A stretch of DNA of 6,610 nucleotides from NCBI GenBank assembly GCA_018372435.1, contig JAHAJA010000066.1, forward strand, positions 1 through 6,610. The letters are read 5' to 3'. How positions within the stretch are numbered: the stretch's first letter is position 1; each line of letters opens with the position of its first letter. Origin of the DNA: Clostridiales bacterium. Lineage in GTDB: Bacteria; Bacillota; Clostridia; Lachnospirales; Lachnospiraceae. Positions 1-5,753 of the stretch are shown piece by piece. The notes under the pieces were generated by a model. The model was not told where the DNA came from. It made no database searches and worked only from the letters and a program-made list of their open reading frames with translations. Position numbers and translations under genes: made by a program.

Positions 1-144
1 TACACTTTTACCACTACCACTTTCTCCAACGACACCTAATGTTTTACCGGCGTCAACAGAATAAGAAACGCCGTTTACAGCCTTAACGGTTCCTTTTTTG
101 GTATCAAAGAACGTGTGAAGATCTTTTATCTCTAATAAAGCCAT
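1..144 (-). CDS. oppD: Oligopeptide ABC transporter ATP-binding protein OppD/DppD, N-terminal fragment cut by the window edge
   Basis: Only the first 48 codons are present; the gene runs off the left edge. The product starts MALLEIKDLHTFFDTKKGTV and reaches the Walker A (P-loop) motif GESGSGKS at residues 40-47. The opening LLEIKDL, the AVNGVSYSV strand and the VGESGSGKS P-loop are typical of the OppD/DppD branch of peptide-importer ATPases, which hydrolyse ATP on the cytoplasmic face of the OppB/OppC channel. The ATG at 144 has a strong AGGAGG 8 nt upstream (153-158). It follows oppC after only 12 nt, so the two are co-transcribed and probably translationally coupled. OppD rather than OppF is chosen from its place directly after oppC and its N-terminal sequence. 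The signature, Walker B and C-terminal regions lie outside the window, so integrity cannot be judged. Confidence 0.9.
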   Translation of the reverse strand, partial: MALLEIKDLHTFFDTKKGTVKAVNGVSYSVDAGKTLGVVGESGSGKSV

Positions 145-152
145 TTCTTATC

Positions 153-158
153 CCTCCT
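153..158 (-). promoter_or_regulatory. oppD ribosome-binding site overlapping the oppC stop codon
   Basis: Minus-strand AGGAGG lies 8 nt before the oppD ATG. Its first two bases are the last two of the oppC stop codon TAG (157-159). A ribosome terminating on oppC therefore stops on the oppD Shine-Dalgarno, an arrangement that favours coupled translation. Confidence 0.8.
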
Positions 159-1968
159 ATCTCTCATTTGCTTTCGGATCGACTGCATCACGTAGTCCAT
201 CACCGATTAAGTTAATACTAATTGTTGCAAGTCCTAAGGCTATGGAAGGGAACACCCATCTCCACCAATATTGAAGGATTACCGTGGAAGACTGAGCACC
301 ATTCAGCATGTTACCCCAGGTTGGTCTTGGTTCACGTACACCAAATCCTAAGAAGGATAACCCAGACTCTGTTAACATGGCACTTGCAAAACCTAATGTT
401 GCACTAACGATGATTACAGATACAACGTTAGGAATAATATGTCTAAAGATAATACTCTTTTGTCTAACACCAACTGCACGAGCTGCTGTAACGAATTCCT
501 TATTACGTTCTGCAAGAACTTGCGCACGTACAAGTCTAGCATCTCCTGGCCAAGATAGAAGACCTAAGATAACCATGATTAAAGCAATACGCTGCGTTTC
601 ACTAATCCTATTACCAATAATCGCGGATAACGTCATGGCAAATGGTAAGAATGGTAGCGCATATACAATTTCTGCAACACGCATTAAAATCATGTCCACT
701 TTACCACCAAAGTAACCAGATACACCACCTACTATGATACCAATTGTAATTGAGATAACAATTGCAATTGCACCAATTGACATAGTCATACGACCACCAT
801 GCATGATACGAGATAATACATCACGACCATAATTGTCTGTTCCTAAGATATATCCCTTTAATCCCCAAGTAATTGCATTACCATCATCTGTAATTGCATA
901 GTTTTGATAATATCCTGAATATACAGCAGATATGTTTGCTTTATTTACTTTTGAAGGTACTGTTGATTGTCCGAAATCATCATGTCCCCAGGAAACAACA
1001 TCTCCATTTGCTAAGGTAACTGTATAATGATATCTACCTGCTTGAATTGCTACCGCACCTTCAAGTGTTTCGCCTTCATGAATGGTCTTCGTTTTGTTAC
1101 CCCAAACATGCACTTTACCATCTTCTGTTACGGCAGCACCTGTCTGAGCTGTTAAAGCGATATCTACGACTTTACCCATTCCTTCTGGAATTCTTGAGAA
1201 AGCTAATTCATTAGCAGTTAAGCTAACTACTTGACCGTCTTTTGTTAAACCAAGAACACCTTGTGAGTTGATCGCGATTTTGTCGATTTGACCTTGGTAA
1301 TCGCCAATCTTGAAATCCATGATACCTGTATTTCCCCAGAAATACACCATACCATCTTCTGTTACTACAGCTGAACATTGGTAACCAGAATAGATTCTTT
1401 TTATGTTTGTTACTTGTTTTAGATTATCTGGAATAGCACATTGCTTATTACGAGAATTACCCCAAGCAAACAATTCGCCTTTGTCATTCATCGCTAAAAC
1501 ATGGTCCGCTCCAGCTGCTATCTGTACAACATTTCCCATATTCTCTGGCATGTTCTTAATATCGATAACCGATGTAATCTTAGATTTACCCCAAACGAAT
1601 ACTTCACCATCATTCGATAAACCGACACTGAATGTAGAACCGATAGAGATCTCTTTGATATTTCCTTGTAATTTCTTAGGAACCTTCATCATATTAAATC
1701 CAGGAGCAACGTTTTGTTGCGTTTGCTCTTGATATGATAAATCAATATCATTTACTATTGGATAGATAAGTACACTAAGGAATATCAATAAAAATATAAT
1801 TAAAGATGTCATAGCTACTTTATTCGCTACGAAATTCTTGATAATTGTACGCATTGGACTTTGTAACTGCTCTTCCTCTAAGAAAGAGAGTTGTTTTCTA
1901 CGATTCCCAAATAATAAGCCAATTAGACTTACATGAGATCTCTTAGATTTCTTTTTTTCTTTACTCAT
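157..1968 (-). CDS. oppC: OppC-type peptide ABC transporter permease with an inserted seven-repeat RCC1-like beta-propeller
   Basis: This is the second membrane subunit of the importer. A 603-residue product is predicted from the ATG at 1968, which has AGGAGG 9 nt upstream; an in-frame ATG at 2007 would lie inside oppB and has no such site. The N-terminal part is ordinary OppC: a basic cytoplasmic segment with SPMRTIIKNFVANKVAM (38-54), then TM1 (about 53-71). Residues about 100-370 are a propeller of seven RCC1-like repeats. The usual permease resumes at LGTDNYGRDVLSR (375-387), with TM2 (about 396-420), TM3 (430-452), TM4 (460-474), the EAA coupling loop AARAVGVRQKSIIFRHIIPN (495-514) that contacts the ATPase, TM5 (about 515-535), SGLSFLGFGV (535-544), TM6 (571-590) and DGLRDAVDP (590-598). 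Normal OppC has about 300 residues. No catalytic or coupling element appears lost, so a working permease is likely. The propeller would be extracytoplasmic, because OppC has a cytoplasmic N-terminus. Its ligand is unknown. Confidence 0.93.
   Translation of the reverse strand: MSKEKKKSKRSHVSLIGLLFGNRRKQLSFLEEEQLQSPMRTIIKNFVANKVAMTSLIIFLLIFLSVLIYPIVNDIDLSYQEQTQQNVAPGFNMMKVPKKLQGNIKEISIGSTFSVGLSNDGEVFVWGKSKITSVIDIKNMPENMGNVVQIAAGADHVLAMNDKGELFAWGNSRNKQCAIPDNLKQVTNIKRIYSGYQCSAVVTEDGMVYFWGNTGIMDFKIGDYQGQIDKIAINSQGVLGLTKDGQVVSLTANELAFSRIPEGMGKVVDIALTAQTGAAVTEDGKVHVWGNKTKTIHEGETLEGAVAIQAGRYHYTVTLANGDVVSWGHDDFGQSTVPSKVNKANISAVYSGYYQNYAITDDGNAITWGLKGYILGTDNYGRDVLSRIMHGGRMTMSIGAIAIVISITIGIIVGGVSGYFGGKVDMILMRVAEIVYALPFLPFAMTLSAIIGNRISETQRIALIMVILGLLSWPGDARLVRAQVLAERNKEFVTAARAVGVRQKSIIFRHIIPNVVSVIIVSATLGFASAMLTESGLSFLGFGVREPRPTWGNMLNGAQSSTVILQYWWRWVFPSIALGLATISINLIGDGLRDAVDPKANER
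859..1659 (-). repeat. Seven RCC1-like repeats (beta-propeller domain) inside oppC
   Basis: This covers residues about 104-370 of the OppC product. Each repeat follows the RCC1 pattern: a hydrophobic strand, a small or glycine residue, a second strand, then (D/N)G-x-(V/L/A)-x-x-WG. The centres are NDGEVFVWG (119-127), DKGELFAWG (162-170), EDGMVYFWG (204-212), KDGQVVSLT (243-251), EDGKVHVWG (282-290), NGDVVSWG (321-328) and DDGNAITWG (361-369). The spacing from one Trp position to the next is 43, 42, 39, 39, 38 and 41 residues. Seven is the usual blade number for RCC1 and for the secreted bacterial RCC1-like protein BLIP-II. Repeat 4 has lost the WG pair (LT instead). Low identity between repeats suggests an old, diverged domain rather than a recent expansion. 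Confidence 0.88.
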
Positions 1969-1977
1969 CTCTTTCTT

Positions 1978-1983
1978 CCTCCT
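1978..1983 (-). promoter_or_regulatory. oppC ribosome-binding site overlapping the oppB stop codon; fixes the oppC start
   Basis: Minus-strand AGGAGG lies 9 nt before the ATG at 1968 and shares two bases with the oppB stop TAG (1982-1984). It supports the 603-residue start over the upstream in-frame ATG at 2007. The TAGGAGG arrangement is the same as at the oppC/oppD junction. Confidence 0.8.
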
Positions 1984-2965
1984 AATCCAATTTAACTCTA
2001 GGGTCAACCATACAGTATGCGATATCCATGATTAGATTACCTAATAGAGCAATTATAACGTAAAACATCTGCATGGCTAATACAACCATGAAATCTTGTT
2101 GCATTAAACCATCAAATAATACTTTACCAATACCTGGCCATAAGAATATATTTTCTATAATAACAGAACCCGAGAATACACTCATAATCCAACCTGTAAC
2201 GATCGTTACGATTGGAAGTAAGGCATTACGAAAAGCATGAGAATAGATAACAACTCGTTCCCTAACACCCTTCGCTCTCGCTGTTCTGATGTAATCCATA
2301 CTTAATGATTCAATCATTGCGGCTCTTACATATCTAGTAATAGATCCAACAGAGCCTAATACGATAACTAAAACTGGTAACGCCATATGCCATAACGTAT
2401 CAAAGAACTTTTGCATAGCCGTTCCAGAAAAACCAACCGAATTAACACCACTAACCGGGAAGATTGGTATCTTCACCGCCAATAAACAAATCAGAACCAA
2501 TGATATAATAAAGGTCGGCAAACTATACCCGACGACGGAAAAAACCTGAACAACATTATCAAACGTGCTTCGCTTCTTAACAGCACATATAATACCTAAC
2601 GGTATCGTTATTACGAATACAACTACGATTGCCAACATATTCAGCTTCATTGTATTCTGTAACGGAGCCGCTACTACATCTATTACATCTTTTCGATAAT
2701 TAGAAGAATAGCCAAAATCACCTTGTAACATATTCGTAATCCATACAACATATTGTACGGGAATTGGTTTATCAAGGCCTAATCTTTCTCTTGCTTGTTG
2801 GTATTGCATCTCGTATACTTCTGGTTTCATACTAGCTTTTGAACCTTCTAGTAAAAGTCTTGCTGGATCACCAGGAACCATCTTATATATTCCAAACATT
2901 AAGATTGACATTATAAAGAATACGAATACCATATACATTAAACGTTTTGCAATGTATTTTGCCAT
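1982..2965 (-). CDS. oppB: OppB/DppB-type peptide ABC transporter permease
   Basis: This is the first membrane subunit of the importer. The 327-residue product begins MAKYIAKRLMYM, and TM1 follows at once (about 9-28), as is usual for OppB. PGDPARLLL (31-39) and RLGLDKPIPVQYVVWI (61-76) are the conserved extracytoplasmic region after TM1. Further membrane segments lie at about 105-129, 138-165, 193-210, 248-272 and 293-318. The EAA coupling loop is YIRTARAKGVRERVVIYSHAFRNALLP (225-251). The family motif ENIFLWPGIG (271-280) and the C-terminal DPRVKLD are present. The length is normal and, unlike its partner OppC, it has no insertion. An in-frame ATG at 3025 would add 20 residues, but it lacks a Shine-Dalgarno and falls in a predicted hairpin, so the ATG at 2965 is preferred. 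It is separated from oppA by 277 bp and from oppC by 13 nt. Confidence 0.93.
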   Translation of the reverse strand: MAKYIAKRLMYMVFVFFIMSILMFGIYKMVPGDPARLLLEGSKASMKPEVYEMQYQQARERLGLDKPIPVQYVVWITNMLQGDFGYSSNYRKDVIDVVAAPLQNTMKLNMLAIVVVFVITIPLGIICAVKKRSTFDNVVQVFSVVGYSLPTFIISLVLICLLAVKIPIFPVSGVNSVGFSGTAMQKFFDTLWHMALPVLVIVLGSVGSITRYVRAAMIESLSMDYIRTARAKGVRERVVIYSHAFRNALLPIVTIVTGWIMSVFSGSVIIENIFLWPGIGKVLFDGLMQQDFMVVLAMQMFYVIIALLGNLIMDIAYCMVDPRVKLD

Positions 2966-2973
2966 CTTATCCA

Positions 2974-2978
2974 CACCT
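2974..2978 (-). promoter_or_regulatory. oppB ribosome-binding site
   Basis: Minus-strand AGGTG lies 8 nt before the ATG at 2965. It is weaker than the AGGAGG sites of oppA, oppC and oppD, but it decides the start against the upstream ATG at 3025. Confidence 0.6.
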
Positions 2979-3012
2979 GCTTTCTTGCTATTTATGCTGA
3001 CTATATTCCAAT

Positions 3013-3040
3013 GAGATGCAACCATCTCTTATGGTCGCAC
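3013..3040 (-). promoter_or_regulatory. Overlapping hairpins in the oppA-oppB gap, upstream of oppB
   Basis: In minus-strand RNA, GUGCGACCAU (3031-3040) can pair with AUGGUUGCAU (3016-3025) around the loop AAGAG, giving 10 pairs including two G-U. A second hairpin, GAGATG-gttg-CATCTC (3013-3028), uses some of the same bases, so only one can form at a time. A third, TCGCA-atttg-TGCGA, overlaps the first on its upstream side (3034-3048). There is no T-run, so none of these is an intrinsic terminator. The group begins 47 nt upstream of the oppB start. The function is unknown; control of mRNA processing or translation is an inference. Confidence 0.4.
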
Positions 3041-3127
3041 AAATTGCGAGATATTTTCACACTTATTTACTACGCTTGTTAAAACTTGTATTGCCCTACT
3101 AAACTAACGATATATCTCTATTATCAA

Positions 3128-3160
3128 GGAAATAGGGCATTATTAGAATGCCCTATTTCC
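3128..3160 (-). terminator. Perfect 13-bp stem-loop after oppA; candidate leaky terminator or mRNA-end stabiliser
   Basis: GGAAATAGGGCAT (3148-3160, minus) pairs perfectly with ATGCCCTATTTCC (3128-3140) around a 7-nt loop. It lies 82 nt after the oppA stop and well before oppB. Only a weak T-rich tail (TTGAT) follows, so full termination is doubtful. Hairpins at this place in binding-protein transporter operons commonly let the receptor be made in excess of the permeases, by partial termination or by protecting the oppA mRNA end. That role is inferred from position. No good promoter for oppB was found in the gap, so oppB probably depends on read-through. Confidence 0.5.
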
Positions 3161-3242
3161 AGTTATATCAGTTTAAAATATATTAATTTAGACTATATTA
3201 ATACGAAATAAAACTAATACGATTGATAAAAATAATTCTCAA

Positions 3243-5144
3243 TTATTCAGTAACTGACATATATACTAATGACATTCCGATACCGAATGTGTCATCACCA
3301 ATATATCCTTGTACTTTTGGATTGAAGAATGTATGGTATTCATCTGAGTAAAGAGGAATATTTGGCATTTGTTCATTGATTTCTTTCATGATAGCTACCC
3401 ATTTGTCAAGGTATCCTTCTTTATCACTTGGATCTGTCTTAGTAAGATCATAACCCATGTTCATAATCTTATCATCCATCCAGAAGTTAGTATTAAAGTT
3501 ACCTAAATAATTCTTACCTGTGTTATAGCTATACTCAAATTGTGGAATTGGAGTAAAACCAGTTCCTAAGTTATACATATGGAATTGTGGTTCATCAATT
3601 CCTTCACGGTAATAGTTGTTAAGTAATGTAGGGAAGTCAACTACAGTTGTAGTTAATTTCATACCAGCTTTTTCCATTTCTCCTGGTAACATAGTTGCAA
3701 GTAATTGAGCAACTGAGTTATCAGATGAAGCCCATTGAATTTCACAAGCCATTAATTCACCATCAACTTCTTTGTAACGTAATGTATCTGTTCCATCTAC
3801 ATAAGCTTCACCTTTTTCGTTAAGGTTCCAGCCATCAGCCTCAAGAACTTCTTTTGCTTTTTCAATACTGAATGAATAAGGATTTAATTCACTATCAATA
3901 ACATCTTTTCTTTCTTGGTACATCCATTGTCCAAGACCATATTCTGAATTAACTGATGATCCGAAACCGCCAGTATATTGAGAAACATATGTTGTTCTAT
4001 CTAAGCAGTATGCAATTGCTTGACGAACTGACTTGAATTGAGTTGGACCAAAATCAGTGTGGAATGCTAATAAGCCATAACCGTTTCTTAAGTAAGTTGC
4101 ATAATCAGCTTTACCTTGATCTACTAAATCAAGACCAGCGTTAATTGTATCTCCACCAGAAAGACCAACAAGTAAGTCTACATTACCAGCTGCTAACTCA
4201 TCAAGTTGAGTAGCTTCTTCTGTATATTTCATAATAACTTTTGCAATAGTAGGTTTCTTTCCTTCGTAATTACCTTTGAACTTATCATTAACTTCAAGTA
4301 CAACTTCTTGATTTGTAGCATCATAGCTTACGAATTTGTATGGTCCACAAGTAACTGTAGGGTTATATCTTTCAGATGTCATAGGATCTTTGATAAGATC
4401 TGCTGTGTAATTATCTGATAAGTAGCAACCATTTCCGTCATCTTTGATTTCTACGCCTGGAGCATATACTGAGAAAGGAATTGGTGTAACTGCTGAAGCA
4501 TATGCTTCAAAGTAAGTTGGCATATAGTCAGCTTTGATATCAACAGAGAATGTATAGTCATCAATTAAATGAATTCCTGAGAATTCCTTTGTATCACCAG
4601 TGTTATAAGTATCAAAACCAACTAGTGTATTACCAGATGTATTAGATCCTTCAATTTCAGCAAGTTCAGGTGATGCATAAATCATAAGGTTACCAACATA
4701 ATCTTTAGCAGTGATTGGTGAACCATCAGACCATACTAGATCTTTGTTTATAGTGAACTTGAAAGTTTTAGATCCGTCTTCATTTAATGTAGTTTCTGGA
4801 TCAGAGGCAAGTACAGTTGGATTATATACATATTCTGCAGCACTATTAAGTTCTGCTGTTCCATAGAAACTTGGGTATGTTCCTAGTAATTGTTTTACTT
4901 TATAATCTGCACCGTTATTTCCCCAACCTTCGATAAAGCTACCATTGAATTCAGTAACATCACCAAGGATAATTTGTCCTGTAGGTTCTGCATTAGTTAC
5001 ATCAGTACTTGAATCATCTGTTGAAGTACCGTCAGTAGTTTCTGTTTTTGTTTCGTTCTTTTTGTTATTACTTGTTGAACATCCAGCTAATACAGAAGCT
5101 GTAAGTGTCAAAGCAACTAACAACGCTAAGCCTTTTTTCTTCAT
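3243..5144 (-). CDS. oppA: Peptide-binding lipoprotein OppA (SBP_bac_5 family)
   Basis: This is the extracytoplasmic receptor that captures peptides and delivers them to OppB/OppC. The 633-residue product starts MKKKGLALLVALTLTASVLA, followed by the lipobox LAGC with Cys22 as the lipidation site. Residues about 23-54 are a Ser/Thr/Asp/Lys-rich linker off the membrane. The mature domain has family 5 landmarks: VWSDGSPITAKDYV (137-150), TCGPYKFVSYD (265-275), a TEEATQLDELAAGNVDLL segment (308-325), KSVRQAIAYCLDR (371-383) and EKAKEVLEADGW (428-439). The tail MPNIPLYSDEYHTFF is also typical. At 633 residues it is longer than many relatives (about 540-600), partly because of the linker. The ATG at 5144 has AGGAGG 7 nt upstream. 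It is the first gene of the oppA-oppB-oppC-oppD unit. Peptide specificity cannot be read from the sequence; a binder of other small ligands in the same family is possible but less likely given the neighbours. Confidence 0.93.
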   Translation of the reverse strand: MKKKGLALLVALTLTASVLAGCSTSNNKKNETKTETTDGTSTDDSSTDVTNAEPTGQIILGDVTEFNGSFIEGWGNNGADYKVKQLLGTYPSFYGTAELNSAAEYVYNPTVLASDPETTLNEDGSKTFKFTINKDLVWSDGSPITAKDYVGNLMIYASPELAEIEGSNTSGNTLVGFDTYNTGDTKEFSGIHLIDDYTFSVDIKADYMPTYFEAYASAVTPIPFSVYAPGVEIKDDGNGCYLSDNYTADLIKDPMTSERYNPTVTCGPYKFVSYDATNQEVVLEVNDKFKGNYEGKKPTIAKVIMKYTEEATQLDELAAGNVDLLVGLSGGDTINAGLDLVDQGKADYATYLRNGYGLLAFHTDFGPTQFKSVRQAIAYCLDRTTYVSQYTGGFGSSVNSEYGLGQWMYQERKDVIDSELNPYSFSIEKAKEVLEADGWNLNEKGEAYVDGTDTLRYKEVDGELMACEIQWASSDNSVAQLLATMLPGEMEKAGMKLTTTVVDFPTLLNNYYREGIDEPQFHMYNLGTGFTPIPQFEYSYNTGKNYLGNFNTNFWMDDKIMNMGYDLTKTDPSDKEGYLDKWVAIMKEINEQMPNIPLYSDEYHTFFNPKVQGYIGDDTFGIGMSLVYMSVTE

Positions 5145-5151
5145 AAAACTT

Positions 5152-5157
5152 CCTCCT
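5152..5157 (-). promoter_or_regulatory. oppA ribosome-binding site
   Basis: Minus-strand AGGAGG (within CAGGAGGAAG) lies 7 nt before the ATG at 5144, a full-consensus site that fits high expression of a receptor lipoprotein. Confidence 0.8.
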
Positions 5158-5191
5158 GAGTATTTTTTACTATTTATTAATCAACACAAGT

Positions 5192-5222
5192 ATTATCACA
5201 AACACAAGAAACAGTACATCAA
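5192..5222 (-). promoter_or_regulatory. Candidate proximal oppA promoter (extended -10)
   Basis: The minus strand has TTGATG (5217-5222), a 19-nt spacer and GATAAT (5192-5197) preceded by TGT, which forms an extended -10 (TGTGATAAT). The start would lie near 5185, about 40 nt before the oppA ATG. The -35 matches 4 of 6 and the spacer is long, so this is weaker than the distal promoter and could be chance in AT-rich DNA. Confidence 0.35.
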
Positions 5223-5248
5223 ATCCTGTATCTATGCTATATACCGTG

Positions 5249-5281
5249 TGAATAACCATTATTGATATGAATAATCATTAT
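5249..5281 (-). repeat. Pair of 14-bp direct repeats upstream of the proximal oppA promoter
   Basis: On the plus strand, TGAATAACCATTAT (5249-5262) and TGAATAATCATTAT (5268-5281) match at 13 of 14 positions and start 19 bp apart, close to two helical turns. A third partial copy, TGAATATTC, starts at 5281. The spacing suits side-by-side binding of a regulator just upstream of the proximal promoter, but low sequence complexity makes chance possible. Confidence 0.35.
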
Positions 5282-5304
5282 GAATATTCGCTATCCTCAA
5301 TCAT

Positions 5305-5428
5305 AAAAGTAGCGTTCTACTCTTTTAAGTCATCTCAGCTTTACCACGATAAAGCATTAATATTAGAAAATGTAAATGTTACAAAAGGGTATCCTGGAAC
5401 GCCAGAACACCCTTGTTCATTACATTTA
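5305..5428 (-). promoter_or_regulatory. Structured 5' leader RNA of oppA with three hairpins
   Basis: This starts at the predicted transcript end of the distal promoter. Hairpin 1 pairs AAGGGTGTTCTGG (5402-5414) with CCAGGATACCCTT (5385-5397) around CGTT: 13 pairs, two of them G-U, with an outer TAAATGT/ACATTTA stem (5422-5428 / 5373-5379). Hairpin 2 pairs GCTTTAT (5349-5355) with GTAAAGC (5338-5344) around CGTG. Hairpin 3 pairs AAGAGTAG (5317-5324) with CTACTTTT (5305-5312) around AACG. Each has one or two G-U pairs that become A-C mismatches on the plus strand, so the fold belongs to minus-strand RNA. The loops of hairpins 1 and 3 are complementary. It matches no riboswitch consensus I can recall. 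Hairpin 1 followed by TTGT might alternatively be a weak early terminator. Confidence 0.5.
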
Positions 5429-5431
5429 TAA

Positions 5432-5460
5432 ATTGTACTATTATACAAATTGTTTGTCAA
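5432..5460 (-). promoter_or_regulatory. Distal sigma-A-type promoter for oppA
   Basis: The minus strand has a perfect -35 TTGACA (5455-5460), a 17-nt spacer and the -10 TACAAT (5432-5437, 5 of 6 bases). The predicted start is near 5425, giving a leader of about 280 nt before oppA. This is the best promoter match in the window. An imperfect palindrome, TACA(A)TTTATAAATGTA (5421-5437), covers the -10 and the start point and could be an operator. Confidence 0.7.
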
Positions 5461-5753
5461 CTATATTTTGCATTACTTATTTTACCATAAATTATCTATA
5501 TTTTCTCGTTTTGTATATTTATTCCGAATCTTCAGACATTTTAATCATATTTTCCCCAAATATTGTATATAGTTAGTATTAAACCTTTTTTCTACCATTA
5601 ATTTCAACTTATTTATTTACCAATCTTTCAAAATAATATGTATATTTCCTATATATACATGTTATTTTGAAATTATACATTTCGTTTTATATTACATATA
5701 ATTCTACATTTACCTGTTACTACATATTGTTTTTCTCTTCTATATTAGTATAC
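5461..5753. other. AT-rich non-coding stretch between the oppF terminator and the oppA promoter
   Basis: No ORF here has a Shine-Dalgarno, family motifs or plausible composition; short plus-strand reading frames are rich in Tyr, Ile, Phe and Ser, as expected of chance translation of AT-rich DNA. The stretch contains the inverted repeat at 5626-5672 and a possible CodY-like motif at 5527-5541. No RNA gene was recognised. Confidence 0.6.
5626..5672. repeat. Long AT-rich inverted repeat (20-bp arms, 7-nt loop)
   Basis: The left arm TTTCAAAATAATATGTATAT (5626-5645) and the right arm at 5653-5672 are complementary at 19 of 20 positions, around TTCCTAT. The single difference gives a G-U pair in plus-strand RNA and an A-C mismatch in minus-strand RNA. 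Neither side has a clear T-run after the stem, so it does not look like a terminator. It could be a cruciform or protein-binding site, or a remnant of a small mobile repeat. Confidence 0.6.

Noticed and set aside
222..1732. Plus-strand reading frames opposite oppC
   Set aside because: They are antisense shadows of a well-supported gene and show no recognisable domains.
1969..2007. Longer oppC start at 2007 (13 extra residues)
   Set aside because: It lies inside oppB and lacks a Shine-Dalgarno, while the ATG at 1968 has AGGAGG at good spacing and starts with the usual basic OppC N-terminus.
2966..3025. Longer oppB start at 3025 (20 extra residues)
   Set aside because: It has no ribosome-binding site, sits in a predicted hairpin, and OppB proteins normally start just before TM1, as with the ATG at 2965.
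4206..5265. Plus-strand reading frames opposite oppA
   Set aside because: They are antisense to the oppA signal peptide and receptor domain, with no start signals.
5379..5420. 13-codon ORF (MNKGVLAFQDTLL) in the oppA leader as a leader peptide
   Set aside because: Its ATG is only about 5 nt from the predicted transcript start, with no room for a Shine-Dalgarno, and it coincides with hairpin 1, whose pairing explains the sequence better.
5289..5428. Known riboswitch or T-box in the oppA leader (TPP-like GCTGAGATGAC, T-box-like GGGTG)
   Set aside because: The remaining consensus elements (TPP CCTGATC/GGATAATGCCAGCG parts; T-box GGTGGNACCGCG) are missing.
5578..5607. Promoter TTGAAA-18-TTTAAT upstream of the distal oppA promoter
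   Set aside because: Such matches are expected by chance in this very AT-rich stretch, and a much better promoter lies downstream.
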